Shown: positions 10,510-19,579, counted from the stretch's first letter. The stretch: 64,000 nt of DNA from JACRCT01 sp049841135 (GCA_049841135.1 JASGHK010000004.1:2852001-2916000), one strand, 5' to 3'. Notes: generated by a model not told the origin, from the sequence alone. Translations and numbers: made by a program.

Positions 10510-12102
10510 TCAGCTCACCCGCGCGTGCCGGATGGGCTTGGCGACGTTCTTCACCTTGGTTTCCTGCAGCTCGCCGAAGGTGAACTCCTGGGCCTCGGGC
10601 AGGCTGCGGATGGCCTCCACCGCCGTGTCCATCGCCAGGATCTCGCGGAAGCCCGCCACCGACTGCAGCCGCGCGGTGGCGTTCATCCCCGCCGAGAACG
10701 CGGTGTAGTCCTGGTTGGGCCCGAAGAGGCCCACGAACGCCGGCGTCAGGTTCACGCCGATGGCGAGCCCCAAGCCGCGCGACATCTCCGGATGCTTCGC
10801 CAAGGCGTCCTTGAGGTGCCGCTCGCCGTAGTCGACGGTGAAGGCCAGCATCTCCTTGGCGGCGCGTAGCGCGTGCAGCGTGCGCTCCTCGGGCGAGCTC
10901 TTGAAGAACGGCGGGCCCCACAGGCCGATGACGCAGTCGCCGACCATCTTGTCGAACGTGCCGCCGTGCTTCCAGACGATGTCCACCGCGCCCTCGCTCC
11001 AGTGGTCGATGAAGGCGCCGATGGCCGAGGGCTTCTCCAGCACCTGCTCCGAGAGCTTGGTGAAGCCGTTGATGTCCGCGTAGAGGATGGCGATCCGCTC
11101 GTCGCGCGGGGCGAGGAACTTCTCGGCGTACGCCGGCTCCTTGAGCAGCTGGCCGATGACCGGCCCGGGGAAGAACTGCGACAGGTGGCGCCGCTCGCGG
11201 TTGTGGTCGACCAGCCGCTCGCGCGCCATCTCCCCGGTCAGCCTCACCAGGTCCAGCGAGTAGGTCGAGAAGCCCATCGGGCTCGGGTGCACCAGCACCT
11301 TGCCCAGCCAGTCGGCGCGGCTCTTGCCGTTGGCGAGCACGAACTCGACCGCGCCGTCGATGCCCAGCACGCCCTGCAGCGAGTGGCGCTCGGGCGAGAG
11401 CAGCTCCACGCCCTGCTCGCGGATCGCCGCCTCGATGCCCGGGTGGGCCCGGCCGTCGCTGTGCCACTCCGGCCGGCCCTCGCGGTACATCCGGTAGAAG
11501 AGCCCGTCGGTGACCGAGTCCTTCCAGACGAAGACCAGCTTCTGGTAGCCGACGCAGCGGTAGAGCAGCGCGATGGCCTCGTCGAGCCCATCCTCAAAGA
11601 CGCGGTTGGAGAGCGCCCGGTTGATCTGCTCGATGAGCTTCTGCTTCTCGCTGGCGGTGTGCACCGTCGAGAGGATGCCGTCCAGCTCCTCGGCCACCGT
11701 GTCGATCCGCTCGGCCGCGACCTCCGCGGTGCAGCCCAGCGCGTCGAAGAGGAAGCCCAGCTGCCCCACCTTCTCGCCGGCGACGTCCAGCTCCTGGCAG
11801 ACCAGCGTCCCGGAGCCGAGCGCGTGGACGCCATCGGCGCGGCCCGAGAGCAGCGTCCAGGCGTCGTCCTGACCCAGGTCGCCCGCCGAGTAGGCCGCCT
11901 GGTTGAGCAGCTCGTCGCGGGTGAGCACCACGCCGCCCTTGGCGCCCAGCCGCCCGACCATCGCGGTCAGGAAGCGGATCATCGAGGCCTTGAGGGAGAG
12001 CCGGTCGCGCACGCACTCCTCGAGCACGTCGTCGGCGAAGGCGTTGAGGGCGATGCGCTCCTTCAGCTCCTCGGCCTCGGTGGCGAACGAAGGCATCGGC
12101 AT
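10510..12102 (-). CDS. Class III adenylate cyclase with N-terminal GAF-like sensory region
   Basis: Cytoplasmic enzyme of 530 residues predicted to make cAMP. The C-terminal domain (about 330-500) keeps the class III catalytic residues: the first metal Asp in ILYADINGFTKLSE, the adenine-selecting Lys and second metal Asp in FDKMVGDCVIG, the second adenine-selecting Asp in DYTAFS, and the Asn/Arg pair in NATARL. This set favours ATP over GTP. The first 300 residues are soluble, partly helical and partly GAF-like (YQKLVFVWKD, LVHPSPMG), so cytoplasmic signals probably control activity. There is no membrane helix. The start is preceded by GAGAGG. A metallophosphoesterase gene lies directly upstream in the same direction. 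Confidence 0.85.
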   Translation of the reverse strand: MPMPSFATEAEELKERIALNAFADDVLEECVRDRLSLKASMIRFLTAMVGRLGAKGGVVLTRDELLNQAAYSAGDLGQDDAWTLLSGRADGVHALGSGTLVCQELDVAGEKVGQLGFLFDALGCTAEVAAERIDTVAEELDGILSTVHTASEKQKLIEQINRALSNRVFEDGLDEAIALLYRCVGYQKLVFVWKDSVTDGLFYRMYREGRPEWHSDGRAHPGIEAAIREQGVELLSPERHSLQGVLGIDGAVEFVLANGKSRADWLGKVLVHPSPMGFSTYSLDLVRLTGEMARERLVDHNRERRHLSQFFPGPVIGQLLKEPAYAEKFLAPRDERIAILYADINGFTKLSEQVLEKPSAIGAFIDHWSEGAVDIVWKHGGTFDKMVGDCVIGLWGPPFFKSSPEERTLHALRAAKEMLAFTVDYGERHLKDALAKHPEMSRGLGLAIGVNLTPAFVGLFGPNQDYTAFSAGMNATARLQSVAGFREILAMDTAVEAIRSLPEAQEFTFGELQETKVKNVAKPIRHARVS

Positions 12103-12139
12103 GGGCGACCTCTCGTCGGGTGGCTGAGATGGTTGGCTT

Positions 12140-13018
12140 TCAGCTCGGGCAGCATCCCACGCTGGGCGCTGGCCTGGGGGCGCGCTTCTGGGCGCTCACC
12201 CGCCCCTGCGGCCCGAAGTCGATGACCCAGTAGCCTTCGTGCCCGCCCTCGGTGGCGCTGCCTGCGTCGAAGACGTCCGGCCGGGTCTCGGTCGCCGGGT
12301 GCCAGTAGCGGTGGTGGACGTGGCCGTGGTGCACGCTCGCCTTGCGGCCCGCGAGCATGCGCAGCAGCTCCTGCCCGTCCAGCAGCCCGTGGGTGACACG
12401 ATCGGGCCGGCCGCTCTCGCGCAGCGGCGCGTGGTGCACCATCACCGCCAGCCGCCGCTCGCGCACCGCGGGGTCGTCGACGATCCGCGAGAGGGCGCGC
12501 AGCTGGTCGCGACCGATGGTGCCGAACGACAGGCCCGGCAGCGGGGCCAGCCGCGTCGAGTCGAGCCCGACCACCGCCAGCTCCTGGCCGACCAGGCGCA
12601 CGAAGGGGTAGCCGCGCGGACCCGCGTAGGCCGGCAAGTCGGAGCGCAGGAGGTCGCCGAAGTGCCGCTCGAACCGGCGCTCCTTCGTGGCGTGCGCGGT
12701 GTAGCGGTCGTGGTTGCCCGGGATGAGCGTGAGCAGCTCCGGCCGCCAGATCGGGTCGAGGGCCTTCCGGGCGCAGGCGAACTCCTCCTCCACCGCGAGC
12801 GCGGTCAGGTCGCCCGTGAGCAGCACGTGGTCCGGCGCCAGCTCCAGGATCTCCCGGACGATCTGCTGCAGCACGGTGAGCGCGTTCTCGAAGCGCCTGG
12901 CCCGGCCCAGCCCCACCCACTCCAGCTGGGCGACGCTGCGCCGCCAGCCGTAGCGGCGCAGCGGCAGGCGCCGGTAGTCGATCTGCACGTGGACGTCGCT
13001 GAGGTGGACGATGCGCAA
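12140..13018 (-). CDS. Calcineurin-like metallophosphoesterase
   Basis: Two-metal phosphoesterase of 292 residues. The motifs are in family order: SDVHV near the N-terminus, LLTGDLT, IPGNHDRY, a histidine pair in VMVHHAPLRE, and HHGHVHHRYW near the end. The fold is related to CpdA-type cyclic-nucleotide phosphodiesterases. Its position 37 nt upstream of an adenylate cyclase gene on the same strand makes cAMP turnover an attractive but untested idea. The start is TTG, chosen because GCGGAGCGAGC precedes it and the family begins exactly with the metal-binding strand (MRIVHLSDVH). The last 25 residues are a basic/Pro tail ending in CCPS that is not part of the fold. Confidence 0.85.
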   Translation of the reverse strand: MRIVHLSDVHVQIDYRRLPLRRYGWRRSVAQLEWVGLGRARRFENALTVLQQIVREILELAPDHVLLTGDLTALAVEEEFACARKALDPIWRPELLTLIPGNHDRYTAHATKERRFERHFGDLLRSDLPAYAGPRGYPFVRLVGQELAVVGLDSTRLAPLPGLSFGTIGRDQLRALSRIVDDPAVRERRLAVMVHHAPLRESGRPDRVTHGLLDGQELLRMLAGRKASVHHGHVHHRYWHPATETRPDVFDAGSATEGGHEGYWVIDFGPQGRVSAQKRAPRPAPSVGCCPS

Positions 13019-13165
13019 GCTCGCTCCGCGAAGAAGGGACTAAGGGCTACCGGCAACGCTGTCCGGGCGCAAGGGCAGCAACGAGCGCCCGCCCACCTGG
13101 GCTTCGTGTATCCTCCCCGTCCGTCGTCCGGCGGCGCTCGCCCGTCGGCCCAGAGGAGGGAGCCC

Positions 13166-13672
13166 TTGGATTCCGTGCGTGTTCTCCTGGCTTGCGCCGC
13201 GGTGATTGGCATCGCCTGCAGCGGCGGAACGACTTGCAAGGACTATGACCTCAAAGGCGGGGGGACGACGAGGTTCCTGGGTCAGTACACCTGCACACAG
13301 GAGCCTCACGGCTCGGCGAGCTGCATCGACTACTACCCGTGCAGCGGGACGGCCACCCTCTCCGTCTCGGCCGAGGGATCTCGCGCGCGCATCTGGGCCA
13401 ACAGCTGTTGGTGGGGCTACTCCGAGTACCAGGGCGGCGTGTGCGAACCCACCCAGACCGCCCCAGGGGAGCAGTACTTCAGCTTCAGCGGCCAGTTCAA
13501 CGACACCTCGGGTTCCTCGACGGTCCGTTCCAGCATCAGCGGGCAGATCCTCGTCCGCGAGAACAAGACGACCGCCACGGCCACGGTCCAGGTGAGCATC
13601 ACCCCGGACGTCGGCACCTCGTGCCTGATGACGGCCTACCTCACCTGCCAGTGCACCAACTGCTACTACTAG
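13166..13672 (+). CDS. Cys-rich lipoprotein, hypothetical, TTG start
   Basis: Not recognised. The start is assigned to TTG at 13166, which has an excellent upstream GAGGAGGG; GTG at 13175 is the alternative. The product is 168 residues with a lipoprotein signal ending IGIAC|SGG. The mature part is rich in Cys, Tyr, Ser and Thr (CKDYDLKGGG, QYTCTQEPHG, CIDYYPC, a terminal CQCTNCYY) and otherwise beta-like. This fits an exported, disulfide-stabilised surface protein. No catalytic motif is visible. It stands alone between a divergent phosphoesterase gene and a convergent thiamine-binding-type gene. Confidence 0.6.
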   Translation: MDSVRVLLACAAVIGIACSGGTTCKDYDLKGGGTTRFLGQYTCTQEPHGSASCIDYYPCSGTATLSVSAEGSRARIWANSCWWGYSEYQGGVCEPTQTAPGEQYFSFSGQFNDTSGSSTVRSSISGQILVRENKTTATATVQVSITPDVGTSCLMTAYLTCQCTNCYY

Positions 13673-13684
13673 CCGGGGGAGCCT

Positions 13685-14203
13685 CTAGCTGGGCTGGTGG
13701 CTCGGGGCGTCCGGCCGCACGTCGTACGGGGCCTGCCCCCTCAGCGTCCCTTCGATCTCGGCGACGAGGTCCCGAAGGTATCCCGCCCGTTGCTCGAGCG
13801 GCATGTCGCGGATCAGCTGCGGGACCACCGTGCGCACGACTCCCAACTGCGCCTCGCGCGGCAACTGCTGGATCTCGTCGACGGCCCGGCCGGTGGCCTC
13901 CTGCGGTGAAGGGCGGGGCGCCTTGGGCTTGCCTTGCGGCTCCAGCAAGTGCTCGGCGTGGTCCCGCCGGTCGTCCAAACGCAGCGTGGCCAGCACCCGC
14001 TGCGCGCCCTGCCGGACGCAGGCCTCGCGAGCGGCCTTGAACGCCTCGAGGATCTGCTCGTAGGTGCCCTCGACGCTCGTCCCCAGCTCGCCCACCCGAT
14101 ACGGCACGCCCGCCGCGCCGATGGCCTGGACGGCGGCGTCGACGACGGCCTTCATGCTCGACCCCTTGGCGCCCTCGGGGACCACCGAGATCTCCGCGAT
14201 CAT
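13685..14203 (-). CDS. MTH1187/YkoF-family thiamine-binding-like protein with C-terminal extension
   Basis: The product is 172 residues. The first 95 match the MTH1187 (DUF77) family, small ferredoxin-like-fold proteins linked to thiamine or HMP binding: MIAEISVVPEGAKGSSM, PYRVGELGTSVEGTYEQI and VLATLRLDDR. The remaining 75 residues are unusual for the family: a Pro/Lys linker, then amphipathic helices (QQLPREAQLGVVRTVVPQL, YLRDLVAEIEG). They may be an added dimerisation or partner-binding module. The start at 14203 was chosen because it coincides with the domain start and follows GGGGAGGTGCGG. No thiamine biosynthesis genes are nearby. Confidence 0.75.
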   Translation of the reverse strand: MIAEISVVPEGAKGSSMKAVVDAAVQAIGAAGVPYRVGELGTSVEGTYEQILEAFKAAREACVRQGAQRVLATLRLDDRRDHAEHLLEPQGKPKAPRPSPQEATGRAVDEIQQLPREAQLGVVRTVVPQLIRDMPLEQRAGYLRDLVAEIEGTLRGQAPYDVRPDAPSHQPS

Positions 14204-14388
14204 GCTCCGCACCTCCCCGGCGAAAGCTGGGCGCGGCGGCGCCGCCGCACAACGCGCCTGCTCCTGCTGCCACCGGACAGGTCGTTCCTTGTCGGCTGGC
14301 GCTCGGCGGACTACTCTCTGACCCCAACTCCGGCCGGCGCCTCGCTTCCCGCCGGCCCTCCTCGACACCAACGACCGGGAGACCCCCC

Positions 14389-15264
14389 ATGAGCTCCGTC
14401 AAGAAGTGCGTCGTCCCCGCCGCCGGCCTCGGCACCCGCTTCCTGCCCGCGACCAAGGCCGTGCCCAAGGAGATGCTGCCCATCGTCGACACCCCGACCA
14501 TCCAGTACATCGTCGAGGAGGCCGTCGCCGCCGGGTGCGAGAACGTGGTCCTCATCCAAGGGCGCTACAAGGCGGCCATCGAGGACCACTTCGACATCAG
14601 CTACGAGCTGGAGCGCACCCTCAAGGAGCGCGGCAAGGCCAAGGAGTTCGAGTCCCTGCACCGCATCAGCGGGCTGGCCTCGCTCACCACCATCCGCCAG
14701 AAGGAGCCGCTGGGCCTGGGCCACGCCGTCCTGTGCGCGGAGTCGGCGGTGGGCATGGAGCCGTTCGCCGTCGCGCTGGGCGACGACCTCATCGACGCCG
14801 AGGTGCCGGGCATCAAGCAGCTGGTCGACTGCTACGAGCGCCACAAGAAGGGCGTGGTCGCGCTGATGCGCGTGCCCGAGAACCAGACGCACATGTACGG
14901 CATCGCCGCGGGCCCCAAGATCGGCGAGCGCGAGTACCGGATCGACAGCCTGGTGGAGAAGCCCAAGAGCAACGCGCCCAGCAACCTGGCGGTCATCGGC
15001 CGCTACGTGCTGCCCTCGAAGATCTTCCTGATGCTGCGGTCGATCAAGCCGGGGGTCGGCGGCGAGATCCAGCTGACCGACGCGCTGGCCGAGCTGGCGC
15101 GGGTGGACGGCCTCATCGGCTACGAGTTCGAGGGCGTGCGGCACGACGCCGGCGACCGCCTGGGCTACCTGGAGGCGAACATCGCCTACGCGCTCAAGCG
15201 GCCCGAGCTGCACGACGGGCTCGTCGACTTCATGAAGAAGACCATCGAGTCGGAGAAGAAGTGA
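14389..15264 (+). CDS. galU: UTP-glucose-1-phosphate uridylyltransferase
   Basis: Cytoplasmic nucleotidyltransferase that makes UDP-glucose from UTP and glucose-1-phosphate for LPS, exopolysaccharide and galactose metabolism. The product is 291 residues, the usual GalU length. It begins with the nucleotide-binding loop AAGLGTRFLPATKAVPKEML. Downstream are VLCAESAVG, ALGDDLIDAE, the Lys-containing IDSLVEKPKS and GGEIQLTDAL, all typical GalU blocks. The next gene starts inside the stop codon (TGATG), so the two are translationally coupled, although the second product is not a known partner of GalU. Confidence 0.95.
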   Translation: MSSVKKCVVPAAGLGTRFLPATKAVPKEMLPIVDTPTIQYIVEEAVAAGCENVVLIQGRYKAAIEDHFDISYELERTLKERGKAKEFESLHRISGLASLTTIRQKEPLGLGHAVLCAESAVGMEPFAVALGDDLIDAEVPGIKQLVDCYERHKKGVVALMRVPENQTHMYGIAAGPKIGEREYRIDSLVEKPKSNAPSNLAVIGRYVLPSKIFLMLRSIKPGVGGEIQLTDALAELARVDGLIGYEFEGVRHDAGDRLGYLEANIAYALKRPELHDGLVDFMKKTIESEKK

Positions 15265-16001
15265 TGCGCACGTTGGGAGCCAGGCGCGGAGGCCTGGCGC
15301 TACTGGCCTGTGGCCTGCTCGTCCCCGCGGCGGCGGCGGCCTTCGTCATGTCCCCGGGGACGGTGCTGTCCCGGACCGCCAAGCACCGCGAGGACATGGA
15401 GCTGACCTCGCTCGTCGTGCGCGGGCAGTTCGCCTTCACCGGGGCGGACGCCACCGCGGCGGCGGCGGCCCTCAAGGTCGCCGACGCGAGCCGGCTGGTG
15501 GCCGAGGGCGTCATCACCTACCGGCTGCCGGGCCGCTGCAAGGTGGAGGTGGGCCCGTCGTCCGCCACCTTCGTCAACGGCACGGTCAAGACCGCTGGCC
15601 CGGCCATTCCCGCGCTCAAGTCGCTGGCGGGCAGCCTCTGCCCGCTGCTGGCCAGCCCCAGCGGGGAGGAGCTGGTCAGCTTCCTGAAGAGCCGCGGCGT
15701 GGCCACGCAGTCGGGCACGCTGGGCCGGGTGAACGGCACGGTCTGCTACCTCATCGGCGGCAAGCCGCGCGACGTGGGCGTGCCGAGCATCTGGATCGAG
15801 AAGGAGCGGTTGGACCCGCTGCGGCTGGTGGTGAAGGACGGCGAGACCGTCGAGGACCTGCGGATGATCGACTACTCGTCGCCGCTGGCGGGCGAGTGGC
15901 ACCCGCGCGTCGTCGAGCTGCGCCGCGGCGAGGAGCTGGCCGCGCGGTTCGTGGCCGACGCGCTGGAGACGAACGTCAAGCTGCCGGACGGAACGTTCTA
16001 G
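15264..16001 (+). CDS. Secreted hypothetical protein coupled to galU
   Basis: Not firmly recognised. The product is 245 residues with a cleavable signal peptide (LALLACGLLVPAAAAA). The mature domain looks beta-rich and is reminiscent of outer-membrane lipoprotein-sorting (LolA-like) proteins: repeated strands such as LVAEGVITYRLPGRCKVEV, then an assay-like C-terminal half (CYLIGGKPRDVGVPSIWIEK, GEWHPRVVELRRG). Two Cys residues may form a disulfide. The start codon overlaps the galU stop by one base. The LolA resemblance is an impression from strand pattern, not a motif match. Confidence 0.65.
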   Translation: MRTLGARRGGLALLACGLLVPAAAAAFVMSPGTVLSRTAKHREDMELTSLVVRGQFAFTGADATAAAAALKVADASRLVAEGVITYRLPGRCKVEVGPSSATFVNGTVKTAGPAIPALKSLAGSLCPLLASPSGEELVSFLKSRGVATQSGTLGRVNGTVCYLIGGKPRDVGVPSIWIEKERLDPLRLVVKDGETVEDLRMIDYSSPLAGEWHPRVVELRRGEELAARFVADALETNVKLPDGTF

Positions 16002-16062
16002 GCAGCCCGCGAAGGCGGGCTTGGCAACTCGAGGCGCGGCTTCAGCCGCCGGCTGGGACCCG

Positions 16063-16644
16063 ATGCTCACCCTCGCCTCACCGCACGCGCTCGAGCAAGA
16101 GGTCAAGAAGAGCCGGTTCATCGCCCGGGTCGCGCGCGCCGAGTCCCGCGAGGAGGCGATGGCCTTCCTCGAGTCGGCGCGCGAGGCCCGCGCCAACCAC
16201 AACTGCTGGGCCTACAAGATCGGCCCGGACTACCGGTTCAACGACGACGGCGAGCCGGGCGGGACCGCCGGCCAGCCCATCCTGCGCGCCATCGAAGGCC
16301 AGGGGCTCGACCACGTCGTCGCGGTCGTCACCCGCTACTTCGGCGGCATCAAGCTCGGCGCCGGCGGCCTGGTGCGCGCCTACGGCGGCTGTGCGGCCGA
16401 GTGCCTGCGCGTCGCGCCCAAGGTCGAGGTGAGGCCGCGGGTGAAGCTCAGGCTCGAGGCGCCCTTCACGCTCACGGGCGCCGTCTATCCCGTCCTGGAT
16501 GCGGCGAAGATCGAGCGGATCAAGGAAGAGTTCACGGCCACCGGCATGGTCATCGAGCTCTCGGTGGACGCCGGCGAGCTGGCCGCCTTCCGCACCGCCC
16601 TCCGCGACGCGACCCGGGGAAAGGCCGTCCTCACCGAGCTGTAG
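16063..16644 (+). CDS. yigZ: YigZ/IMPACT family protein
   Basis: The product is 193 residues, the usual length for bacterial YigZ. The N-terminal UPF0029 domain has the signature KKSRFIARVARAESREEAM, ANHNCWAYKIG, FNDDGEPGGTAGQPIL and VTRYFGGIKLGAGGLVRAYG. The C-terminal half is the small ferredoxin-like domain. Eukaryotic IMPACT relatives bind GCN1 and modulate translation control; the bacterial role is not established. The start at 16063 matches the conserved beginning; an upstream ATG at 16021 would add 14 residues with no homology. The methyltransferase gene follows after 18 nt. Confidence 0.85.
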   Translation: MLTLASPHALEQEVKKSRFIARVARAESREEAMAFLESAREARANHNCWAYKIGPDYRFNDDGEPGGTAGQPILRAIEGQGLDHVVAVVTRYFGGIKLGAGGLVRAYGGCAAECLRVAPKVEVRPRVKLRLEAPFTLTGAVYPVLDAAKIERIKEEFTATGMVIELSVDAGELAAFRTALRDATRGKAVLTEL

Positions 16645-16662
16645 CCAGAAGGAGCCCCGTCG

Positions 16663-17214
16663 ATGGAACCCGTCTGCCCGTGGTGGTTCGGCTCTCTGCT
16701 CGCCAGCCGCGTCCGCAAGCTGGTGCAGGACCCGGTGAAGATCCTCTCGCCGCTCGTGACGCCGGGCGCCACCGTCCTCGAGCCCGGCCCAGGCATGGGC
16801 TTCTTCACGGTCGAGCTGGCCAGGCTCGTCGGCGCGCAAGGCAAGGTCGTCGCCGTCGACCTCCAGCAGCAGATGCTGGACGGCGTGCGCGCGCGGGCGG
16901 CACGAGCCGGCGTCGCCGAGCGCCTCGTCCTGCGCAAGGTGGAGCCGACCTCGCTCGGCGTCGCGGACCTCGCGGGCCAGGTGGACTTCGCGCTGCTCTT
17001 CTGGATGCTCCACGAGGTCCCGGACCAGGCGCACCTATTGGGCGAGCTGGCCCAGTCGCTCAAGAGCGGCGGGCAAATCCTGCTGTGCGAGCCCAAGGGA
17101 CACGTCACCAAGAGCGCCTTCCAGAAGAGCCTGGAGCTCGCGCGGACCCTGGGCCTGCGGGTCGAAGACGGGCCGTCGATCCGCCTCAGCCGCGCCGCGC
17201 TCCTCGTGCGCTGA
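16663..17214 (+). CDS. Class I SAM-dependent methyltransferase
   Basis: A small soluble methyltransferase of 183 residues. The SAM-binding glycine loop is VLEPGPGMGFFTVELA, followed by the acidic residue at the end of strand 2 (VVAVDLQQQML) and the motif-IV region LLFWMLHEVPD. The enzyme is short and lacks an added substrate domain, so the substrate is unknown; the motif spacing is like ubiquinone/menaquinone or arsenite-type methyltransferases. GAAGGAGCCCCGTCG precedes the ATG. Its end overlaps the convergent ATP-grasp gene by 29 nt. Confidence 0.82.
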   Translation: MEPVCPWWFGSLLASRVRKLVQDPVKILSPLVTPGATVLEPGPGMGFFTVELARLVGAQGKVVAVDLQQQMLDGVRARAARAGVAERLVLRKVEPTSLGVADLAGQVDFALLFWMLHEVPDQAHLLGELAQSLKSGGQILLCEPKGHVTKSAFQKSLELARTLGLRVEDGPSIRLSRAALLVR

Positions 17215-18098
17215 CCAGGCTCGCGACCTCGCCGGCGAGCTTGCCGGCGGCGCTCGGGCAGAAGCGGAAGAAGAGCTCCGGCTCGATCAGCTCCAGCTCC
17301 ATCAGGTGCAGCGCGCCGCTGCGGTCGCGCGCCATGTCCACCCGCGCGTAGCAGAGCTCGTGGCCGCTCTTCGCCACGGCCTGCGCCGCGAACTCGAGCT
17401 CGTCGGCCATCGCCGCGTGCGCGTGGACCGTTCCGCCGTGGTCGTCCTGCACCCGGAAGTCGCCGGCCTTGGGGACCTTGCGCACCGCATGGGTGGGCAC
17501 GCCGCCGAGCACGATGACCGAGACCTCGCCCGCATCCACCACGCCCTCGACGAAGCGCTGCACCAGCATCGACTCCGCGGCCAGGCACCGCTCGAACGTG
17601 GACTGCAGGCGGTGCGCCTCGGCGCGGCGGACACGGTAGGTCTCGCGCGCCGCCCCCGAGACCACGGGCTTGAACACCGCCTCGTCCCAGCCTTCGCTGG
17701 CCATCAGCGCCGCGAGGTCCGCTCTCTGCCCGCGCTCGAACACCCGGGTCGGCGCGACGCGCACGCCGGCGCGATCCAGGTCGAGCAGGTAGTGCTTGTC
17801 CCAGTTCCAGCGCACGGTCCGCGCCGGGTTGCACAACGCGGTCTGGCCGCTGACGCGCTCGAGCCAGGCCGTGAACTCGCCGAAGCGCAGGTGGTAGTCC
17901 CAGGTGGTGCGGATGAGCGACACCGCCGCCTTGCCGAAGCCGTAGCCCGAGGCCCAGTCCACCCGCTCGACGGAGAGTCCGCGCGCGCGGAGGGCGTCGG
18001 CCACCAGCCCGTCCTCGAGGTGGACGTTCTCGACGTACGGAATCCCCCGGCTTCTCGGGCAAGAGCTCGGCACAGGTCAGGATGACGACGTCGGGCAA
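17186..18098 (-). CDS. ATP-grasp domain protein; one-base frameshift near the N-terminus
   Basis: ATP-dependent carboxylate-amine ligase fold, 303 residues when one inserted base is removed. The N-terminus MPDVVILTCAELLPE starts at TTG 18098, preceded by GCGAGGACGGCC. The body (IPYVENVHLEDGLVADALRA onward) is in the next frame. The switch falls at GAGAAGCCGG (about 18055), which as GAGAGCCGG restores the frame. ATP-grasp features include KPVVSGAARETYRV, QRFVEGVVDAGEVSVIVLGG, and the metal-binding ELELIEPELFF near the C-terminus. The substrate is unknown; relatives make peptides or amino-acid conjugates. The PilZ-like gene ends 22 nt upstream on the same strand. Confidence 0.8.
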
Positions 18099-18120
18099 GG
18101 CCGTCCTCGCAGTCAGAAGG

Positions 18121-18898
18121 TCAGCCGTTCACCTTGCGCCGCGCCGCGTGGACCACCTGCTCGCGAGCACCGCCCTTGGCCAGCGCACGGATCTCGGTCA
18201 TCGGCAGCTTGTCGAGCATGCGCAGCGCCAGCGGCAGCGGCGTCTTCGGGTTGCGCACCAGCGCGATGAGGACCGTGGCGTTGGAGTTCCACTCGCGGTT
18301 CTCGGCCATCATCTTGAGCGCGTCGGGCGAGGTGTTCGGGTTCTTGGCGGCCCAGGCCACCTCGTCCACGCCGATGCGCGGGTTCTTCAGCACGTAGACG
18401 TGCAAGGTCTTGTTCTGGTCCCGCAGCAGGGCGAAGCGCTCCTCGCGAGAGCCCGAGAGCGCCAGGGCCATCTTCTGCGAGACGCTCATCGCCTTCAGCC
18501 GGTCTGACAGCAGGCCCGGGGAAGCCGGCCCCTCGTCCTTCTTGTCCTCCGGCTCCGCTTCGGGCTCCGGTTCGGGCTCGACCGCCGGCTCGTCCGGTAG
18601 CGACGGCGCGCCGCCGCGCAGCTCGTCGGCGAGCGCCTGCAGCGCCGCCGGGGTCCCCTCGAACATCACCGCCACGCCTACGCCGGGGACGACCGCGGCC
18701 ACCCGCGCCGGGACGAGCGCCTCGGCGCGGCCTGGGATCTTTGATCGAGACCTGGCACTCGCTCATCGCCTGCGGGCTGCCGAGGGCTGCGCCGCGCACC
18801 AGCAGGCCGCTCTTGCGGATCTCCGTGTCGAAGGCGGCGAGGTACTCCTCGGCAGTGCCGAAGGCCATCTGCAGAACGGGGCCGGTCATGCCGGGCAT
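18121..18898 (-). CDS. PilZ-like domain plus leucine-rich helical repeat protein; one-base frameshift
   Basis: A repaired 258-residue product. The N-terminal 100 residues (GTAEEYLAAFDTEIRKSGLL, CQVSIK, then ALVPARVAAVVPGVGVAVMF) have the layout of the divergent PilZ-like domains common in myxobacteria. Canonical c-di-GMP ligands (RxxxR) are not visible. An acidic Glu/Pro linker follows, then an alpha-helical region with repeated KNP motifs (LKNPRIGVDEVAWAAKNP, LVRNPKTPLPLALRML) like leucine-rich variant or HEAT-type repeats. ATC AAG ATC reads ATCAAAGATC at about 18738, and removing one A fuses the two frames. The role is probably regulatory protein binding; this is inferred. Confidence 0.6.
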
Positions 18899-19021
18899 TG
18901 TGGCGGATCGCACCCTTCCGGGGAACAGCCTCGGAGTCGACAGCATCCACCCCGGCTGATAGAAACTCCGCGTCCGATTCTGGGGTGGCTCCACACAATT
19001 CCAACCCGATTGAGAGGTCCC

Positions 19022-19450
19022 ATGCGTACCGTCCTCGCCGTTCTGTTCGCCGTCTCCGTCTCCGTCTCCGCGTTTGCTGCCGAGCCCGCTCCAGCCGGCG
19101 ACGACTGCGACGCCTGCAAGGCCAACGCTGCGGTGATGAAGGCCGGCAAGGTCCAGGCCACCAAGCTCAACAACGGCACGCTCGTGACGGTCACCGCCCA
19201 GGGCAAGAAGCTCGACGAGCTGAAGAAGGCGGTGGGCGAGATGGACGCGGCGATGAAGAGCGCCATGGAAGGCAAGGCCAAGCTGGACCCGGCCTGCACC
19301 AAGATGATCGAGGCCGTGAAGGGCGGGAAGGTGATGATGGGCAAGGGCGAGCTGAAGGACGGCTTCGCGATGGCCACGCTCAGCCCCGACCCCGAGATCG
19401 TCAAGGCCCTGCACGAGCAGATGGACAAGATGGGCAAGGCCAAGAAGTAG
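19022..19450 (+). CDS. Small secreted protein, hypothetical
   Basis: Not recognised. The product is 142 residues with a clear signal peptide (VLAVLFAVSVSVSAFAA) and a mature domain of about 120 residues that is mostly charged and helical (KKLDELKKAVGEMDAAMKSA, EIVKALHEQMDKMGKAKK). A CDAC pair sits near the mature N-terminus and a third Cys in LDPACTKM. The CxxC could be redox-active or bind metal, but there is no thioredoxin fold. A rho-independent terminator follows, so the gene is probably monocistronic. Confidence 0.7.
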   Translation: MRTVLAVLFAVSVSVSAFAAEPAPAGDDCDACKANAAVMKAGKVQATKLNNGTLVTVTAQGKKLDELKKAVGEMDAAMKSAMEGKAKLDPACTKMIEAVKGGKVMMGKGELKDGFAMATLSPDPEIVKALHEQMDKMGKAKK

Positions 19451-19476
19451 CCCTCGCTCGTCGACGTGAATCGAGC

Positions 19477-19508
19477 AGGCCCGGGCCCGGAAGGTCCCGG
19501 GCCTTCTC
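19477..19508 (+). terminator. Rho-independent terminator
   Basis: The stem AGGCCCGGG / CCCGGGCCT has a short loop and is followed by TCTC. It lies 27 nt after the stop of the small secreted protein gene. Confidence 0.7.
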
Positions 19509-19579
19509 ATGTGCGGGCAGGGCGTGCGAGGCTCTGGCCCATCCGTCGCCTTCGCGACCCTGACTCCCGGAGGAGCCCC

